A stretch of DNA of 64,000 nt from Emmonsiellopsis sp. PD_33 (Eukaryota; Ascomycota; Eurotiomycetes; Onygenales; Ajellomycetaceae), in NCBI GenBank assembly GCA_032988165.1, contig JANTQF010000054.1, forward strand, positions 62,001 to 126,000, read 5' to 3'. The translations under genes and the position numbers were made by a program. Positions within the stretch are counted from its first letter, which is position 1. Every line of letters begins with the position of its first letter. The notes under the pieces were generated by a model that worked only from the letters and a program-made list of their open reading frames with translations, was not told the DNA's origin and did not search any database. This document shows, piece by piece, positions 21,108 through 31,507 of the stretch.

Positions 21108-22940
21108 ACCTGGCGTCCGGCCTTGCCTCATTTTGCATATCTTTTGTCTTCCCATTTTTAGGATGGTGAAGTTTGACTTTTTCTCCACTTTTTTCACATT
21201 TAATTCCATAATCATCTCATTCTCTTATTGCATTATTGGACGGCTAGATTCGATTTGGTGTTATTTGGTCACTTTGCGGAGTTCTGGAGGATATCCCCAC
21301 AATAACAGCCTGCAGAGATGGCTTGGAGGATCTTTTTTCCCTTTCTTTCCTTCACACTCTCCTATCTCTTTCACCGCATCGTCAATGCGGCTTTTGAAGG
21401 AATCACTGCGGTCCCAGCTCCGCCTTCTTCCCATACTAAGCCACACTCCCTACCACCCACTTGTCTATACGCTTAGCGGCAGTGTGTTCTCCTGTTGATT
21501 TTGATTACGGGGTTATCGTGTGCATAGGGGGACTGTTCCCTTTCCATTTCCCATATTTCCCATATTTGTTATCTTTTTGTCTATTGCATGTTGGATCAAG
21601 ATGATCGCAATACATACCCCTCTTGCCATTTGCTCAGATATCCCCCATTGGCCTTGATTTGCACAGTTTTACTTTCCCTTTTGTGAATTTCTGGGAACTG
21701 ACTCAATTTGGGGGTTTGTTTTGATTATATATGCTTAGTTTCCCTTTTTCTCAACCAGATTTTATCATATCATAACATACATTGGGTTTTAGACAGGACA
21801 AATCGAATTGGATTCACATATACAGATTGTCGTTGTGTCGAGTAGAAAGGGGGGGTTTGATCAAATGGCTGAGAAATCTAGGCTTCTATGGATGATCTAT
21901 GTATCTCTAAAACACTCCCCAAACCATGAGTAGCAGAATCAAACTAACTATAAAGATCTATCTACCTGGCTCGATAAGCAATCCACCCCTAGTTTACACA
22001 CGTAGATACTTACCTCCCTACCTACCTACCAACTCCACCTCCCACACGTTTTTTCTAGCGCGACGGCGTTGGATATTTATGTTGGGTGGTAGGTAGGGTA
22101 GGGTAGGGTAGGTACTCATACGTATGGTCTGCAATGTCGTGCAAGAGGGCTGCCGAGGGTTACGGTGGTGTTCGTCGTAAGTAAACTACTCATACTACTA
22201 GTGTGGACGGAGGCGGGAGCGGGAGCTGCTGGAAATTTGTGGGTGAGAGATAGGATTGAGTTTGAAGGAGGGAGGGGGAGGGGATGGGGGCGCGTTGGCT
22301 TGATATTACAATAGATAATATATTTGAATCCGACGAGATACATTTCCACCTGCAACTAGGCTTGTTGGACGGGTTTCATGGGCTTCGTTATTTGTTTCTT
22401 TGTTCATCCGGACTGGAGTTGGTTCTGCGCGTAGGAATTCGGAGCTGGTTGGTGCATTTCTTCGAGCTTGGGTTATTTATTTATGTAAGGAGTGGTTGGG
22501 GGGGAAGAAGATACATGCATTGTTAGGAGCTGGAAAATTGTAGGAAAGAAACCGGTGGTTTGGATGCAGGTTAATTTGTCGTTCGCAGAAATAGATCGGC
22601 CCTATCTATGCACAGTTTGGTGTATACGCCACCCGTGGCATGATTTGCGGAAAGCAATGCATGGGAGCATGCGAGTATTACAGGCCAATTTCCCTGGATG
22701 CGGTGAAGGGGGTTGTCACACAATATTCCGATATTGTCCAAAGAACAGGGGTCAATTTAAATAAATTATCCAAACAAGTACAAATTAATAAACAGACAAG
22801 AGAATGTGTAACAACGCGCTTCGCTTGCTCAAGAAATGAGTCGCTCCATATCTTGCCGTCCCCCGCTGCCTTGCGCCGCTGGATGCATTTTCGTTCCTGT
22901 TTCTAGTGCGGTATGTGAGTGCCACAGTCGATACACGCAT
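21108..22940. other. intergenic between convergent genes
   Basis: It holds T-rich 3' UTR-like sequence to about 21800, CTAC-type repeats near 22010-22035, a GGGTA tract (22088-22113), and purine-rich sequence after 22200. Short frames here show no family features. Confidence 0.6.
22088..22113 (+). repeat. GGTA/GGGTA tandem tract, G-quadruplex-prone
   Basis: Two GGTA units, three GGGTA units and a final GGT run head to tail. The unit is a pentamer, so it is not a canonical TTAGGG telomere repeat. Four closely spaced G-runs could fold into a G-quadruplex on the top strand. Confidence 0.75.
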
Positions 22941-23647
22941 TTACAGGGCCAGGGCAGCCATGAGCAGACCGACCACGCCGGCGGCGGTGGAGCCTAGCTG
23001 TACGTTGGCAGGGGCAAGTCCGGACGACGAGGTGGAGGAAGCATCACCGCCAGTCGGGTTGGCGCTGCCAGTAGGATCAGATCCAGAGCCTACACCCATT
23101 GTTGTTAGCATAAATTTAGAATATGAATGAGAGTAACCGTGCCCTTCTCATAAGTCGCAGGAGGTGAAACAAGAGTTGCCATACCAGTGCCAGTTATGGT
23201 AGCGCCATCACTGCCGGTTGGGGAGGAGCCTCCAGTGGCAGCTGGGAGAGATCCAGTTCCGCTGAAGAAGTACGATTTGATACATTCTTGCTGGCACTTG
23301 GCGTAGTCGATGGTGTCTTGGGGAGTTCCGCTGCCCTGGGGACACTTCATGGCGCACTCGGTGGTCTTGTTGGCCATGCCCTCATTGGGGCAGGGCACGT
23401 TGTAGCAAGCCGCCTGGCAGCAGACGTCATCTTTACCGCCTGTTTAGATGTAAATTGTAAGTAAAAGAGCTTTGAGTTTGGTTCCTAAAGTTGCAAGGAC
23501 GCAAGACGCTGGGTCCAGGGTGGGCATACATTCGGTAGCACATTTGGCAGCTGGAGAGAGAGTTGCGCTGGGAGCGGCAGTTTCTTGGGGAATAGCAGCA
23601 ACGGAAGCGACGAGGCCAGCGAGGGCGAAGATGGTGAAAGACTTCAT
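22941..23647 (-). CDS. GPI-anchored, cysteine-rich cell-surface protein
   Basis: Three exons on the minus strand, 23647-23530, 23439-23185 and 23089-22941, give 173 aa. Signal peptide: MKSFTIFALAGLVASVAA, cut probably near residue 19. A Cys-rich domain (ten Cys at about 36, 40, 46, 47, 51, 56, 68, 72, 88, 92) includes the CC pair in KDDVCCQAACYNVPC. A Ser/Thr/Gly/Pro-rich stalk of about 45 residues follows. The C-terminus is hydrophobic (AAGVVGLLMAALAL) after a small-residue omega-like region, as in GPI proteins. The Cys count and spacing do not match the eight-Cys CFEM domain, so I do not call it CFEM. It is likely a wall or plasma-membrane surface protein; its function is unknown. Confidence 0.85.
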
Positions 23648-24493
23648 GTTGACGTTTTGTTTGGAGACCTGGAAGGTAAAAATTAAATAGGTATATTGGT
23701 GTGTATTAAAACAAATGGTAAAGAATATCAACGAGAGAATCTGGATTTCGACAACGAGTGACTTTGTTTGGAGAAAAAAGAGAGATTTGCCTGGTTGTCA
23801 GAAAAAAGGTTGGTTTGAAACAAACGAATGTCCTTGTTTTTATATGAAAAGAGCGGGAAGATACATGGCCCAATGAAGTTGGAAAACGCGACAGGGACCG
23901 CCGGGTGGGAACCTGATCGAGCTGTCCGGGGTAGGCTAGACCCGTTCTCAGTCGACGGCCCCTTTAAAACCTGCTAGCCGGCTGTTAGCGAGGCCGGATG
24001 GACGCAGGTGGCGTAAATGATCATGCTTGTGTAAAAATCGGCAACGCCATTCGCAGACCGTGGTCCTCAAGCGTGCCTGGTCGTGTTTGGGAGCTGCCCT
24101 GACAAACAACCTCCTCAACCTTGCAATCCTTTGGTGTGACCAGTAACACGTTGGTGCTGCCAATGGTGCTGGATGCCGTTCTGAGTTTGATGGGCCACCT
24201 CGAGGCGCTTTGGTTGAATTATTTCTTTCATGCAGCTGATGCCCTCTGTCTGCTGCCAGCTGGTTTTGCCACGGTATTTGGCAGTGGATCCATGTTAGCG
24301 GTTCGAGGTCTGAGATCCTGTCTCATCACATCCTTGGTCGAAGATGGAGTTTAACTAGTTGGTGTTAGTCGCTATTTGTGTTCGATATTTGCTTGGCGAT
24401 TATTGAACGGCGAGGCCAGCAAGAAATCAAGAGCAGCTGAGGGCCCATATCATGCCGCTGCTCTCAAGGATCCGCTTTGATGATGCCCAACGC

Positions 24494-24521
24494 GCAGTGA
24501 GCAGTGAGCAGTGAGCAATGA
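24494..24521 (+). repeat. heptamer tandem repeat (GCAGTGA)
   Basis: Three exact GCAGTGA units followed by one variant GCAATGA, in the intergenic region upstream of mph1. Confidence 0.85.
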
Positions 24522-24780
24522 GCATTCGGAGTGGGACCAACTGAAATCCTGTCTCAACAGTGAAGACAAGGCTCGTGGGGCGCGCAAGGCATTTAGCCAG
24601 CCGTGTCTCGGCAGCGCTGCGGGTTTTGAGCTTAATTGTAAAGTTGGGGGCTCACTGTATTATGGCATTTGATATAATAAGTTAGTAAGTGCTGGCCCCT
24701 CCTCGCGGACAAACTGTGTCGTCGTTGTCTCGTTGTCGTCGAGGTGGAAGCTTGATTTGTGACTGATCAGGATGTCGGAG

Positions 24781-24788
24781 TCACGTGA
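24781..24788. promoter_or_regulatory. palindromic TCACGTGA in mph1 promoter
   Basis: An 8-bp perfect palindrome with CACGTG core, 181 bp upstream of the mph1 ATG. It is a candidate bHLH (Cbf1-type) site; inference only. Confidence 0.4.
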
Positions 24789-24968
24789 TTTCGCGCCTCG
24801 CCAGCCACGACGCGACTTCAACTTCCATCCACCACCGCCCGGAGATCAAGGACCTTGACATCAACCCCGACGCTCGACTAAGGGGAAATTAATGCCTATT
24901 ATGGCTAGGGGCTAGTGGACGAGATACCTTGGCCGTTTATTCCGCACCCGTTTGGCCCGCGCGATACG

Positions 24969-27900
24969 ATGTCGAGCAATGGCAGTGAATTCAGCGACCT
25001 CGACGACACAGACATCTTGAACCTTACCCATGACGCCTCCGCTGATCCCTCCGCCCCTAGCTCCGAGAGCCCTCGTCCGCCAAAACGTCGCCGGCTGGAC
25101 GGTGCTGGATCAACGGAGAGACGCGATTCACAATCTTCGTGGGATGACGACAATGACCCGGTCAGTGACAGCGAAGCCAGCGGTCACTCAGATCCCGATC
25201 TGAAAGGCTTGCCATCACGTCGTCGAGAACCAGTCGTCAGATACCAGGACCAGGCGATTGCGAAACCGCCTGCTCCAAAATACAAAATCTATCAACCGAA
25301 GCGGCCAACCGCGCAGGAACCGATTTTTGTCACGCAATTGACCCAACCCCCTTCCAGTCCATCATTAGTTCGCGGTCCCCGATGGAAGAAGCCTGATCCG
25401 CCGATGGTTGCGGCCAAACCTGTCGCGAACCCATTCACCAGCAAGAAACAAAACACCATGGCGGGAAATGATACCAGCTATGATGATGATTTGAAGGCAG
25501 CCATTGCGGCTTCACTACAATCTTTTAACGACGAGATTTCTGACACCGCGCAACCGTCCCCTGGCCCCAATAGGGGGCAAACTACTGCATCTGCCAACAC
25601 CAGTTTTGGGCTCCAGGATATGTCTTTTGATATTGGGGATATCCCCGACGATGCTTTCGACACCTCCCCCAATTCATCACCCAGATCGCCAAAGGGCGCA
25701 CCCGTCCCAATCGACTCATCTCAACCTTTCCCCTCTCAACCCTTTCCCTCTCAATCAACACTGCGGCGACAGGGAAGCTCGCAGCAGAAAAATTTACGCC
25801 AAATGACTCTATTTGGGACGCCTGCCCCAGCCACTACGAATATATCCTCGTCGCAATCCCGCAGCTGGCCTTTGGTGAATAACAACGAACCCCCAACCCA
25901 TCACAAACTCAACCCCGACGCTATGAAAACTTGGGTGTACCCGGTAAATCTGGGCAAGAAAAGAGAATATCAATTCAATATCACCCAACGCGCACTTTTC
26001 CACAACCTCCTCGTCGCACTTCCAACTGGTCTTGGAAAGACTTTCATTGCTGCCACTGTGATGCTGAACTGGTTTCGGTGGACGAAGGATGCCCAGATCG
26101 TGTTTGTTGCCCCGACAAAACCACTGGTTTCGCAGCAAGTTTCGGCTTGTTTTGGAATTGCTGGAATACCGCGGTCACAGACAACAATGCTTACTGGTAC
26201 CACTCAACCAGGGGTGCGCGCGGAAGAATGGGAGAGCAAAAGGGTGTTTTTCATGACCCCACAGACCTTGATGAATGATCTCAAAAGTGGAATCGCCGAC
26301 CCAAAGCGAATCGTTTTGTTGGTCGTTGACGAAGCCCATCGTGCTACTGGCGGCTACGCGTACGTCGAGGTAGTAAAAGTTATGCAACGGTTCAATCCAA
26401 GCTTTAGAGTACTTGCTCTAACTGCAACTCCCGGATCAACCGTTGAAACGGTCCAGGAGGTTATTGATGGACTAAATATATCTAGAGTGGAGATACGAAC
26501 TGAACATTCGCTTGATATCCGTGAATATGTTCATTCAAGGGATGTTGAGACACAGACCTTCAAAAATTCCGAGGAAATGACCATGTGTATGGAGCTATTT
26601 TCAAAGTCATTGCAACCCATCGTGGATAAGCTCCGAAGCCAGAATGCGCACTGGGCAAGAGACCCGATGTCCCTCACACCGTATGGACTCACTGTTGCAA
26701 GGCAGCAATGGATGAAGTCCCCTGCCGCAAGAGGTGCAAATCAAGGGCTCAAGTTTATGATAAACGCTATGTTTACAGTTCTAGCGAGTCTGGCTCACGC
26801 TATAGACCTCCTAAAATACCACGGTATCGGGCCATTCTACCGCAACCTTATTACCTTTCAGAGCTCGGTGAGCGATGGGGGCGGCAGCAAATACCGTCGT
26901 CAGATTGCGGAGGATGAAAATTTCAAGACCATGATGAACAGGCTTCGGACGTGGACCAATAATGAGGAGTTCATTGGACATCCAAAGCTTCAGTATTTGA
27001 AACAAGTTATCCTGAACCATTTTATGGATGCTGGGGATGGTGCTGGTGATGCAAATAGACCACATGCTTCGAATACGCGGATAATGGTATTTGCACATTT
27101 TCGAGATAGCGCAGAGGAGATCGTGAGGGTATTAAAAAAACACGAGCCTATGATTCGTCCCCATGTCTTCGTTGGACAAGCGAGTGTTAAGGGATCTGAA
27201 GGTATGGACCAAAAAACCCAACTAGATATTATCGAGAAGTTCAAAGCGGGTAAATATAACACCATTGTGGCTACATCCATCGGTGAGGAGGGACTCGATA
27301 TCGGAGAAGTCGACCTCATCGTATGTTACGATTCTTCGTCTTCCCCCATCAGAATGTTGCAAAGGATGGGACGAACAGGAAGAAAACGGCAGGGAAACAT
27401 TGTTCTACTATTGATGGAAGGCAAAGAGGAGAATTCCTACGCGAGCGCAAAAGACAACTACGAAAAAATGCAGCAGATGATTGCGAGCGGATCTCGTTTT
27501 ACTTTCCACGATGATAAATCACCACGAATACTCCCGCGCGATGTACAGCCTACTGTAGACGAGAGGCAAATCGACATCCCAATGGAAAATTCCCAGTCGG
27601 AGCTTCCCGAACCGAGGAAACGCGCGCGCCCCCCGAAAAGGCCACCTAAAAAGTTCCACATGCCGGACGGTGTTGAGACTGGGTTTACAAAGGCGTCACA
27701 CCTGAGAAGCAAGAAAGGGAAACGGCAAGACAGCAGCCGAAATTCTAGCCCGCCTCCGTCTCCGGTTATCGACCCACGCCCCACCACCAGCGAGGTTTTT
27801 CTTTCGACGCAAGAGCAACGAGAACTCGAACAACGATATTGCAATGTTGGTGGTAGCACCCCGCAATTTGTCCGCAGGCCACGGTTAGACGCATTCCCTG

Positions 27901-28436
27901 TCTTGCAGAGATCTCACCGCCCGACGAAGATCGTGAAACACGGGGTTGTCACCAGGCGACTGGTGGAAACATTCCGAAAAATGGGTGCTTTGACACCCGA
28001 TTGTGATGAGCATTTCAGGAACAACTTGCATCCAGATGACCTGATCTCTACGCGACCGCCGGTAACGGTCACCCAAAGCTCTGGTGGAAGAGGACGAGAT
28101 ATTGGCTCTACTACTGGCTGCAAATCCCAAGATCTAGTAGATTTTGACGGAAGTCAAAGCTATAATGATGGATCGCAGCCCTTTTCTCCGCTGATGTGCT
28201 CCCCGTTCTCTCCGGAACATGCAAAACGGAACCAAATTGACAATTCGCAAGCTAGCGCGAGGGAGGATGCGGATCTTCCAGATGTCGATACCCTGTTCAA
28301 ACAACTCCTCCCGAACCACGACCGAGGATCGATAGGAAAACGAAAGAATGAGGATCCGATTCCAACGCAGGAAAGGAAGAGGAATCGATTCGTGCTTAGC
28401 GATGATAGCGATGATAGCGATGGTATTGGTTTTTAG
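24969..28436 (+). CDS. mph1: ATP-dependent 3'-5' DNA helicase Mph1 (FANCM-type)
   Basis: One uninterrupted frame of 1155 aa. The ATG at 24969 is the first in frame; upstream the frame reaches a TAG. The N-terminal 310 residues are acidic and disordered. The SF2 core follows: Walker A PTGLGKT near residue 352, DEAH near 454, motif III LTATPG near 490, an inserted helical region typical of the Mph1/FANCM/Hef group, then the C-terminal RecA lobe with TSIGEEGLDIGEVDL and QRMGRTGRKRQG near 798. The tail is basic and disordered. Mph1 unwinds D-loops and remodels stalled forks to favour error-free repair and limit crossovers. Length and domain order match fungal orthologues, and all helicase motifs are intact. 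Upstream is a TCACGTGA palindrome. Confidence 0.96.
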   Translation: MSSNGSEFSDLDDTDILNLTHDASADPSAPSSESPRPPKRRRLDGAGSTERRDSQSSWDDDNDPVSDSEASGHSDPDLKGLPSRRREPVVRYQDQAIAKPPAPKYKIYQPKRPTAQEPIFVTQLTQPPSSPSLVRGPRWKKPDPPMVAAKPVANPFTSKKQNTMAGNDTSYDDDLKAAIAASLQSFNDEISDTAQPSPGPNRGQTTASANTSFGLQDMSFDIGDIPDDAFDTSPNSSPRSPKGAPVPIDSSQPFPSQPFPSQSTLRRQGSSQQKNLRQMTLFGTPAPATTNISSSQSRSWPLVNNNEPPTHHKLNPDAMKTWVYPVNLGKKREYQFNITQRALFHNLLVALPTGLGKTFIAATVMLNWFRWTKDAQIVFVAPTKPLVSQQVSACFGIAGIPRSQTTMLTGTTQPGVRAEEWESKRVFFMTPQTLMNDLKSGIADPKRIVLLVVDEAHRATGGYAYVEVVKVMQRFNPSFRVLALTATPGSTVETVQEVIDGLNISRVEIRTEHSLDIREYVHSRDVETQTFKNSEEMTMCMELFSKSLQPIVDKLRSQNAHWARDPMSLTPYGLTVARQQWMKSPAARGANQGLKFMINAMFTVLASLAHAIDLLKYHGIGPFYRNLITFQSSVSDGGGSKYRRQIAEDENFKTMMNRLRTWTNNEEFIGHPKLQYLKQVILNHFMDAGDGAGDANRPHASNTRIMVFAHFRDSAEEIVRVLKKHEPMIRPHVFVGQASVKGSEGMDQKTQLDIIEKFKAGKYNTIVATSIGEEGLDIGEVDLIVCYDSSSSPIRMLQRMGRTGRKRQGNIVLLLMEGKEENSYASAKDNYEKMQQMIASGSRFTFHDDKSPRILPRDVQPTVDERQIDIPMENSQSELPEPRKRARPPKRPPKKFHMPDGVETGFTKASHLRSKKGKRQDSSRNSSPPPSPVIDPRPTTSEVFLSTQEQRELEQRYCNVGGSTPQFVRRPRLDAFPVLQRSHRPTKIVKHGVVTRRLVETFRKMGALTPDCDEHFRNNLHPDDLISTRPPVTVTQSSGGRGRDIGSTTGCKSQDLVDFDGSQSYNDGSQPFSPLMCSPFSPEHAKRNQIDNSQASAREDADLPDVDTLFKQLLPNHDRGSIGKRKNEDPIPTQERKRNRFVLSDDSDDSDGIGF

Positions 28437-28816
28437 GATTCTGTCCAGTTTGATCGTGCTGGACTGGTTGTTTGGACAAAGATGCATCTCCCCTAGTTGC
28501 GTTGAAGTATGGTGTTTTTTGATATATAGTTGAAGCCTCTGGAGTCATAGATTTAGCTTAGCGTGGGGTTTGGTTTACATATTTTTTTGCTAGCCGCATA
28601 GGTGTATATATAGAATAAATAAATACCCCTGGGACGACTGTTTAAGATAGACTCCATGCTTGCCAATGTCTCAGGGGCTGATGTTGATGTTGTGTAGCCA
28701 CGCCCCACTCGTTGTTCCACGCACCCAGCCTCACCACCACCAACATCCATACATTGCCCAAACAGGAGCTCCCTTCCCCACGTTTCTGCCAGAACCGCCC
28801 TCTAAGCACCGCAACC
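28437..28816. other. intergenic
   Basis: Short spacer between mph1 and cap2, both on the plus strand. No feature beyond an AT-rich 3' end and a C-rich leader. Confidence 0.6.
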
Positions 28817-29371
28817 ATGGCAGATACGCAATTTGACAGTGCACTGTAAGACCCCAGTTCCTCATCCCCTCCGCTCCCGCCCTCCGGCTCAGCCCTTTCT
28901 CCCATACCCATACCCAACATCATCGTCATAACCCCGCAAGCCGAGCTGACCATCCAACCATCCTCACCCAGCGACCTCCTCCGCCGCCTCTCCCCGCGCG
29001 ACACCAAACAGAATCTCCAACACATAACGACCCTCGTACCCGATCTAACCGAGGACCTCCTAGCCTCCGTCGACCAGCCGCTCGAAGTCCGGCGCTGCGC
29101 CCAGTCCAACCGCGAATACCTGCTCTGCGACTACAACCGGGACGGCGACAGCTACCGCAGCCCATGGAGCAACGAGTTTGATCCGCCGATTGAGGACGGC
29201 ACGGTGCCGAGTGAGCGCGTGCGGAAGCTAGAAGTGGCGGCGAATGAAGCGTTTGATGTTTATCGGGAGCTGTATTATGAGGGGGGTGTGGGGAGTGTGT
29301 ATTTTTGGGATTTGGATGATGGGTTTGCGGGCGTTGTGTTATTGAAGAAAGGTATGTCGGGAATTTTCTTT

Positions 29372-29402
<31 letters not shown>

Positions 29403-30108
29403 GCCCCAATGAAGGCCCGGGTACCGTATGCTATACACCTGGTGGTCCAATTCCTATTCTTGGTAGGATGGGATTGCAGTACCGGGTGGATGCATGCATC
29501 ATCCACCCCTCCACCAATACATAAGCTAACAATTTACCCCAGGAATAACTCCCGGCTCCAGAAATTCCGGTGCATGGGACAGCATCCACGTATTCGAAGC
29601 CACTGACCGCGCCCGCACATGCCACTACAAACTGACCAGCACCGTCATCCTGCACCTCTCAACCGGATCTGATGCGCTGGGCGAGCTGGATCTGAGCGGG
29701 AATATGACGAGGCAGATCGAGGCGGACATGCCTGTTGACGGAGATGCGAGCCATGTGGCGAATGTCGGACGGTTGGTGGAGGATATGGAGCTGAAGATGC
29801 GGAATCTTTTGCGTATGTTTTGTTGGAATCCTTGCCGACGTTAGGACTTACATTTTACTGATACGTTTTATTAAATCTACTACAGAGGAGGTTTACTTTG
29901 GGAAAGCGAAGGATATTGTTTCTGATTTGAGAAGTGAGTTATATCAAAGTTGCCTCCGGCCTTACGCCTGCCCCTCCCACACAGGTTATCTTTTCCTATT
30001 GGTTTACACAATCCTAACTATCCTCCGTTCATAGGTATTCCCCCGCTTTCTGAGACAAGCAGGGACCAAGCCACCCACCGAGAAATGATCAATTCGATGA
30101 GAGGATAG
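28817..30108 (+). CDS. cap2: F-actin-capping protein subunit beta
   Basis: Five exons (28817-28845, 28972-29351, 29543-29812, 29886-29933, 30035-30108) give 266 aa, the usual CapZ-beta length. Family landmarks are clear: LLRRLSPRDTKQNL near residue 11, CDYNRDGDSYRSPWSNEFDP near 63, FDVYRELYYEGGVGSVYFWD near 105, GFAGVVLLKK, and WDSIHVFE. All splice phases agree. Cap2 pairs with Cap1 to cap the barbed ends of actin filaments at cortical patches. Exon 1 is only 29 nt. Intron 2 (29352-29542) contains a CTTT microsatellite and a short hairpin. The last coding exon, 74 nt, carries the C-terminal tentacle. Confidence 0.95.
29366..29401 (+). repeat. CTTT microsatellite in cap2 intron 2
   Basis: About eight or nine TTTC/CTTT units in a row inside the second intron of cap2. 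It is likely length-variable between strains. Confidence 0.85.
29484..29508. repeat. inverted repeat with 9-bp arms in cap2 intron 2
   Basis: GGGTGGATG, a 7-nt spacer CATGCAT, then CATCCACCC. It could fold in the pre-mRNA; the function is unknown. Confidence 0.7.
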
Positions 30109-30447
30109 TAGGCAGGCACATTTTGTCAATAGTTTTTTTGTTTTATAGAAAATACCAAGCGAAGTTTTTCCGAATCAGATAAGGTAGGGTGGTTTGGCTA
30201 TCGGACGACGATGTGAATTACGATCTTTCCCTTTTTTTTATGCCATAGCCTCCTCTGGTTTCCTACATTCAGGAATGATGGACGGGCGTATGAATGGAGA
30301 AGTAGGAATCATGTAGCCGGTTGTGAACCGGAGCTTCTTGGACTTCTAAAAGCGCATTTACATATTCTCAGACGAATGATTTTACAAAGACGCAATACAT
30401 CATACAAGTTCTTCGAATTCTAGCCGCTGTTTTCTATTTCATTTAAA
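30109..30447. other. intergenic, 3' region of cap2
   Basis: AT-rich with a poly-T run near 30230. No coding feature. Confidence 0.6.
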
Positions 30448-30838
30448 ATGGCATTCCCGACTTGGATATGGCAACCTGGGCAACATGCTTCTAAAGCCAC
30501 TTGTCGACAATCCTATAGGCAGACGCCAGGAAGATTGGGCCCCCAATCCTTTGGTTATGCCGAAGTCTCTCAAATAACCCGCCTCGTAACCTCTAGATCC
30601 ATCTCTTTCTTCAGATACCAACCTCCTGTATGTAGCTAATCCATGTATCCGCATAACATCGAAGCGGCGGGGTATATCGTAAACGATCTGGAGTGGGAAG
30701 GTGCGGAAAAAGAGGGCTGTTAGTGTGGCCCGGATTGAGGCACAAGCCGCACGAGAGAAACTTCGTTTGGCTGGCGTTGCTTCCCGTACAGTCAATTTCG
30801 AGCACTCAGGTGCTTTGACTCATGCACAACATAGATAG
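30448..30838 (+). CDS. small hypothetical protein, possibly mitochondrial
   Basis: Not recognised. The ATG at 30448 lies in a good context (TTAAAATGGC). Exon 1 (30448-30627) and exon 2 (30701-30838) join in phase across a 73-nt intron (GTATGT donor, GGGAAG acceptor) to give 105 aa. The N-terminal half is rich in Arg, Ser and Gln with few acidic residues, resembling a mitochondrial presequence. The second exon has a basic, helix-prone stretch (VARIEAQAAREKLRLAG). The gene would converge on med11, 74 bp away. A competing 118-codon frame on the opposite strand covers the same DNA, so even the strand is uncertain. Confidence 0.35.
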
Positions 30839-30912
30839 GCATAGTCCTTCAGTCCAGACAGGCAGATAGCTCTGCCATCAAGTTCGATCGACAAAACCAA
30901 CACCAGGAATAT

Positions 30913-31507
30913 TCAATCGACCTCCATATTCTGGCCCGAAACACCACTTTTATCCACCTCCTCCGATCCATTCTTATACGCGCCCTTCGCCTCTTCCAGC
31001 TTCGTAGCAAGCTTCCTCGCCTCAGCCCACAACTCCGCCTCCTTATCCTTCCCAACCGTATCCTTGCGACTATTCAACCAGCTAGTATCGAGCGGGTTCA
31101 CTCCTCCTGACGTAGTCGCGCCTGTGCCCGTCGTCTCTGTTGAATCGGGTTTGATAATCAAGGCCTCCTCTAGGGCATATACCTGCCGACGTAGCCGCAC
31201 ATCGATCGACGATAGGAGCGCAAAGTATTGGGAGCTGGCGGCTTTGAAAGCTGCTTGATGTGACTCCAGCGTCCCTTCAATAGAGGGCAGGTCGCTGGAC
31301 GGTTCTTCCGCTATGGGGGGATTTGTGAGCGCGCGGATCGCTATGCCTGCGGCATGTAGGAGCTTGGTGACATCCTAGACAAGACAGGGTGTTAGGTCAT
31401 ATCCATTGGAGTAGTTCCGGGGGGGGACGACACACTTTGTCAATTTCATTGAGCTGCCCTATTCTATCACCGGGAGTAAAAGCATGGTCGGGCTCATGGG
31501 ACTCCAT
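30913..31507 (-). CDS. med11: Mediator complex subunit 11
   Basis: Two exons (31507-31436, then 31374-30913; 61-nt intron) encode 177 aa. The N-terminus reads FTPGDRIGQLNEIDKDV then KLLHAAGIAIRALT, the characteristic Med11 start. A helical pair follows, with AAFKAASSQYFALLSSIDVRL and a Lys/Glu-rich C-terminal helix (EAELWAEARKLATKLEEAK). Med11 sits in the Mediator head next to Med22 and Med17 and contacts TFIIH/Pol II. The size is in the normal range for filamentous fungi, where the C-terminus is longer than in budding yeast. It is divergent from taf5, so two general transcription factors share one promoter region. Confidence 0.9.

Larger units (their letters stand above)
23648..24968. other. 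divergent promoter region, GPI-protein / mph1
   Basis: No gene seen. It contains a 7-mer tandem repeat at 24494-24521 and TCACGTGA at 24781-24788, about 181 bp before the mph1 ATG. The frame at 24121-24354 has a hydrophobic stretch but no other support. Confidence 0.6.

Noticed and set aside
22088..22113. Telomeric repeat or internal telomere scar
   Set aside because: The unit is GGGTA, not TTAGGG, and the tract is only 26 nt.
30439..30795. 118-codon minus-strand frame
   Set aside because: Antisense to the better supported two-exon model at 30448-30838; no domain; Arg/Ser bias could be the mirror of the other strand. Not fully excluded.
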